64,000 bases of DNA from contig CAVVVI010000002.1 of NCBI GenBank assembly GCA_963751795.1, forward strand, positions 186,001-250,000. Direction: 5' to 3'. Source of the stretch: BOG-908 sp963751795. GTDB taxonomy: Bacteria; Pseudomonadota; Alphaproteobacteria; Acetobacterales; Acetobacteraceae. Position 1 is the stretch's first letter; each line of letters opens with the position of its first letter. Below the pieces are notes generated by a model. It did not search any database. It saw only the letters and a list, made by a program, of their open reading frames with translations, and was not told the origin of the DNA. Shown here in pieces: positions 61,592 to 64,000 of the stretch. The translations under genes and the position numbers were made by a program.

Positions 61592-61663
61592 TGCCGGCAC
61601 GATCAGGTGAGATTACCTAACCGTGCTCCTGATAGCCTTATAAGTCCGCGGATTACGTCCGGA

Positions 61664-63607
61664 TCAGCCGCCGCCAGCTGGTGCCACGCCACTGGCCGTG
61701 GCTGCCGGCGGGGTTGCTGGCGCCTGCTTCACCCACCCCGTGCCGCCATCCACCGCAGCCGCGTGGAAATCCGCGTAGCCCTGCCGCAGCAGCGCCTGCG
61801 GCTTGGTCAGCAGGCTCACGCTATTCACCGTCACGCTTTGCACATACAGGTTCCGGTCCTGGCCGGCCCCGGCATAGGCGTCGTTAAGATAGTTGACCCG
61901 CACGGTGTGGGCCACGCCGGCGCCGCCCCAATTGCCGGTGAAGTTGAGCGTCTGGGCCGGGCTGCCATCGTTGGGTGCGGTAACGGTCGTCGTGCCCATC
62001 ACCTTGCCGTCGATGCTGATCTCGGCCTGCGCGTCGCCCTGCCAGCTGTCTTCCGTCAGGCTCAGGCTCACCGTATCGGCCTGCTGCGGCGCGGTGCCCA
62101 GCGTGTAGGTGCCGCGGGTCAGCATGGCGCTGGCACCCTGCAGGGCTGCCACGCCGTTGTAGCTGACGTCATCGACGTAGAAATCGACCGGATCCTTGGT
62201 GGTGCTGCCGATCGCGCCGTTGAGAAAAGCCAGCGACACGGTGTGGGCAGCAGGGCCGAACGTGCCTGCCACGGCGATCGTCTGCGTCTGCCCGTACGCG
62301 TGCAGCGCGGAGGCCACCTGCACCCCGCCCTGCGGCACGCCGTCCACGGCAACGGTGAAGCGCGCGCCGTCCGGCTTGGGCACGTTGCTCACGTCCAGCG
62401 TGAACACGTCTGGCCCGGTGCCGATGGTGATCGGCTGCACGGCCTTGCCGGTGAAGCCGAAGCTCTGCGGCCCCGAGGCCAGCAGGGTGAGCGCGGCGCC
62501 GTGCACGGTGACGCCGTTCAGCGTTGCCCCGGTGACATACAGGTTGCGGTCGCCACTGCCGTCGCTGAAGTCATTGAGGAAATTCACGGTCAGCGTGTGC
62601 TTGCCGGTGCCGAAATTGCCGCGGATGGGAAAACCCTGCGATTGCTTGCTGCCGTGATCCGCGCGCGCGGTGAAGATGCCACGGCGCTGCACGCCGTCCA
62701 CGCTGACGGTGAACTGGGCATCGCCCTGATAGGCATCTTCGGAGACCTGCAGCATCAGCGTATCGAGCCCGGAGCCGACTGAAGCGGGCTGGCGCAGGCT
62801 CGCCTGGTCCAGCACCGGCGTGGTGTCCACGCCGTCGGGCGAGGATATCGGCTCCTGGCTGACCGCGGGCACCGAAGGGTCGTTCGAGAACGCCCGGATG
62901 TAGTCGATGCTGTAGCTCGACGTGGCGCCCGCATCCGGCGTGCCCGGCCAACTGCCCGGGCCACCCACGGCGAGGTTGGCGATCATGTACATCTGCAGGC
63001 CGACCATCGAGGGCGGCACCGTATGCGGCCAGCCGACGAGCTGCCCATCGAACACGTACTGGATGGAGTTGGCCGTCCAGAGAAAGCCGTAGCGGTGGTA
63101 GCCATGCGTGAGATCGACGCCGGTATTGCTGAAGCCGCCGCTGCTGTCCGTCGGTGTGGTCGTGTGGGTCCAGTACTCGGTCGTGGTCCCCGTGTTGTTG
63201 GGCTGCTCGAGGATGTCGATTTCCGGATAGTAGGCCGTGGGCAGCAGCCAGAATGCCGGCCAGAAGCCCTTGGCCGACGGGGTGGCGGCGCGCACCTCGA
63301 AATAGCCGCCGCTCTGCGAGAACGTCCGCGACGTCTCCAGCAGGCCGGAGCTGTAGGGCTGGTTGCCGGTGTAGAGCGGCCGCGCGCTGATCACCAGGGC
63401 GCCGTTGACGAACGAGAACGGATTGGCGGGATTGGCGGGATCGTAGCCGGTGTAATTCTCGGCCTCGTTGTTGTTGTACAGGCAGGTGTCGCCGTTCTGG
63501 AACGTGTTGGTGAACTGCGACATGTCGGCCGGCGACGTCATCTCCGCATCGAACGTCAGGTGATAACCGAGCAGGGACAAAGCCGAGAGTGCGAGGACCG
63601 AAGCCAT
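61664..63607 (-). CDS. GH16 glycoside hydrolase with CBM60-like repeats
   Basis: 647 residues, probably secreted. Catalytic GH16 motif E129-I-D131-I-L-E134 in AYYPEIDILEQ within a beta-jelly-roll domain (about 15-265; GYFEVRAATPSAKGFWPAFW). Three CBM60-like modules follow (about 275-385, 395-500, 510-620), each with ED(A/S)(Y/W)QGDAQF or a similar start. It likely hydrolyses a beta-1,3/1,4-glucan or related polysaccharide. ATG 63607 is used; an in-frame TTG at 63661 would add a basic n-region better for secretion. No Shine-Dalgarno is seen before either. Confidence 0.85.
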   Translation of the reverse strand: MASVLALSALSLLGYHLTFDAEMTSPADMSQFTNTFQNGDTCLYNNNEAENYTGYDPANPANPFSFVNGALVISARPLYTGNQPYSSGLLETSRTFSQSGGYFEVRAATPSAKGFWPAFWLLPTAYYPEIDILEQPNNTGTTTEYWTHTTTPTDSSGGFSNTGVDLTHGYHRYGFLWTANSIQYVFDGQLVGWPHTVPPSMVGLQMYMIANLAVGGPGSWPGTPDAGATSSYSIDYIRAFSNDPSVPAVSQEPISSPDGVDTTPVLDQASLRQPASVGSGLDTLMLQVSEDAYQGDAQFTVSVDGVQRRGIFTARADHGSKQSQGFPIRGNFGTGKHTLTVNFLNDFSDGSGDRNLYVTGATLNGVTVHGAALTLLASGPQSFGFTGKAVQPITIGTGPDVFTLDVSNVPKPDGARFTVAVDGVPQGGVQVASALHAYGQTQTIAVAGTFGPAAHTVSLAFLNGAIGSTTKDPVDFYVDDVSYNGVAALQGASAMLTRGTYTLGTAPQQADTVSLSLTEDSWQGDAQAEISIDGKVMGTTTVTAPNDGSPAQTLNFTGNWGGAGVAHTVRVNYLNDAYAGAGQDRNLYVQSVTVNSVSLLTKPQALLRQGYADFHAAAVDGGTGWVKQAPATPPAATASGVAPAGGG

Positions 63608-63661
63608 GATGATACGCCAGTCTGGAGGGGGCCGATAACCACGGTTACGGGCGGTAGGCAA

Positions 63662-64000
63662 ACCGGTTGCGCGCCGTTTGGCGGCCAGCTCCTGGCGGTT
63701 CGCGTGCGTCAGCGAAACATCGCGATATAATCACAATCTTTACGCAGTCCGGCGCCGTCCGTTGCAGCTATCAAATGGCTGAGAGCCCGCCAACCGGCCT
63801 GGCGCGCGGCATCGGCGATCGGTCGCGCATGGCCGCCTTTGCTTTTGAGCCTGACGGCAGCGGCAAAACGTGGTATGGTGTCCTATCGGACTGGAACGCG
63901 GGTTTCGGTCCTAAGCCGCCCAGGCGGCCACAGCGCTTCGGCGGAACATACGCATGCATGCGGCGCGGCACCGCTCCGGCTTCGGCCGGGCGCGGGTGCC
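63662..64000. other. Right-edge intergenic region with a candidate leader RNA
   Basis: No gene is supported in these 339 bases. The plus-strand frame from ATG 63775 stays open to the edge but its product resembles no family, and a promoter lies inside it. Downstream of that promoter are strong inverted repeats: GCCGCC/GGCGGC near 63914-63929 and GGCACC (63967-63972) with GGTGCC (63995-64000) enclosing CCGG/CCGG. This fits a structured 5' leader of a gene beyond the window. Confidence 0.5.
63851..63879 (+). promoter_or_regulatory. Candidate sigma70 promoter at the right edge
   Basis: CTGACG (63851-63856), 17-base spacer, TATGGT (63874-63879). It would start a transcript at about 63886 that runs out of the window through a structured leader. 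Confidence 0.5.

Noticed and set aside
63775..64000. A plus-strand coding gene running off the right edge
   Set aside because: The translated product resembles no family and a promoter and strong hairpins lie within it; an RNA leader is the better reading.
1..64000. CRISPR array, prophage or insertion sequence
   Set aside because: No regularly spaced repeats, no transposase or integrase, and no phage genes were seen.

Overview
The window is high-GC DNA from an alphaproteobacterium, most likely a member of the Acetobacteraceae (Rhodospirillales). The evidence is the rpsO-pnp pair, an SRP RNA-dnaX-ybaB-recR block, a SUV3-like helicase followed by an S4 protein and fdxA, metX-metW, and several small families common in acetic-acid-bacterium relatives. 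Genus cannot be fixed from the sequence alone. Coding density is very high, no tRNA, rRNA, CRISPR array, transposase or phage gene was seen, and the gene order looks chromosomal.

Layout. 1-15.1 kb: end of a class A penicillin-binding protein, a secreted PQQ-type beta-propeller protein, a SOUL haem-binding protein, a MATE pump, a P450, exonuclease III, a DUF2252 protein, an LLM flavin monooxygenase, a cupin, CstA with its small YbdD partner, a DUF4864 protein and a frameshifted AmpG-type permease. 15.1-30.5 kb: RlpA, a YihY/BrkB protein, a type III PLP decarboxylase, a minus-strand run of HDAC-like deacetylase, DUF192 protein, CaiB-type CoA-transferase and thiolase, an unassigned two-gene cassette, a nitronate monooxygenase-like protein, pnp, rpsO and truB. 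30.5-43.2 kb: SRP RNA, dnaX, ybaB, recR, aldose epimerase, an extended SDR, DUF2945, a second YihY, glutathione peroxidase, alr, mlaE-mlaF, a glyoxalase, a radA broken by one base, and a VOC pseudogene. 43.2-64 kb: an aminotransferase-metW-metX methionine block, two divergent CopC/CopD copper loci (one CopD fused to cytochrome c), an amino-acid-ester-hydrolase-like enzyme, an ankyrin protein, TetR, a WecA-like transferase, MarR, leucyl aminopeptidase, the SUV3-like helicase, an S4 protein, fdxA, and a GH16 glucanase-type enzyme with CBM60-like repeats. The right edge holds a promoter and a structured leader for a gene beyond the window.

The most unusual feature is a family of five dispersed, AT-rich, nested-palindrome elements (about 110-170 bp) in otherwise GC-rich DNA. 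They lie near 19.6, 20.85, 26.6, 45.0 and 51.95 kb, and there is a degenerate half-copy near 11.0 kb. Every full copy sits tightly between two genes transcribed in the same direction, close to the upstream stop codon and the downstream start codon. The orientation of the asymmetric core does not follow gene direction. This suggests a mobile or formerly mobile palindromic repeat that may now act as a terminator, processing site or translation-modulating structure.

Functional groupings: peptidoglycan (class A PBP, RlpA, alr, AmpG-like), replication and repair (dnaX, ybaB, recR, xth, radA), RNA metabolism (pnp, rpsO, truB, SUV3-like helicase, S4 protein), envelope lipid transport (mlaEF), methionine synthesis (metXW) and periplasmic copper handling (two CopCD loci).
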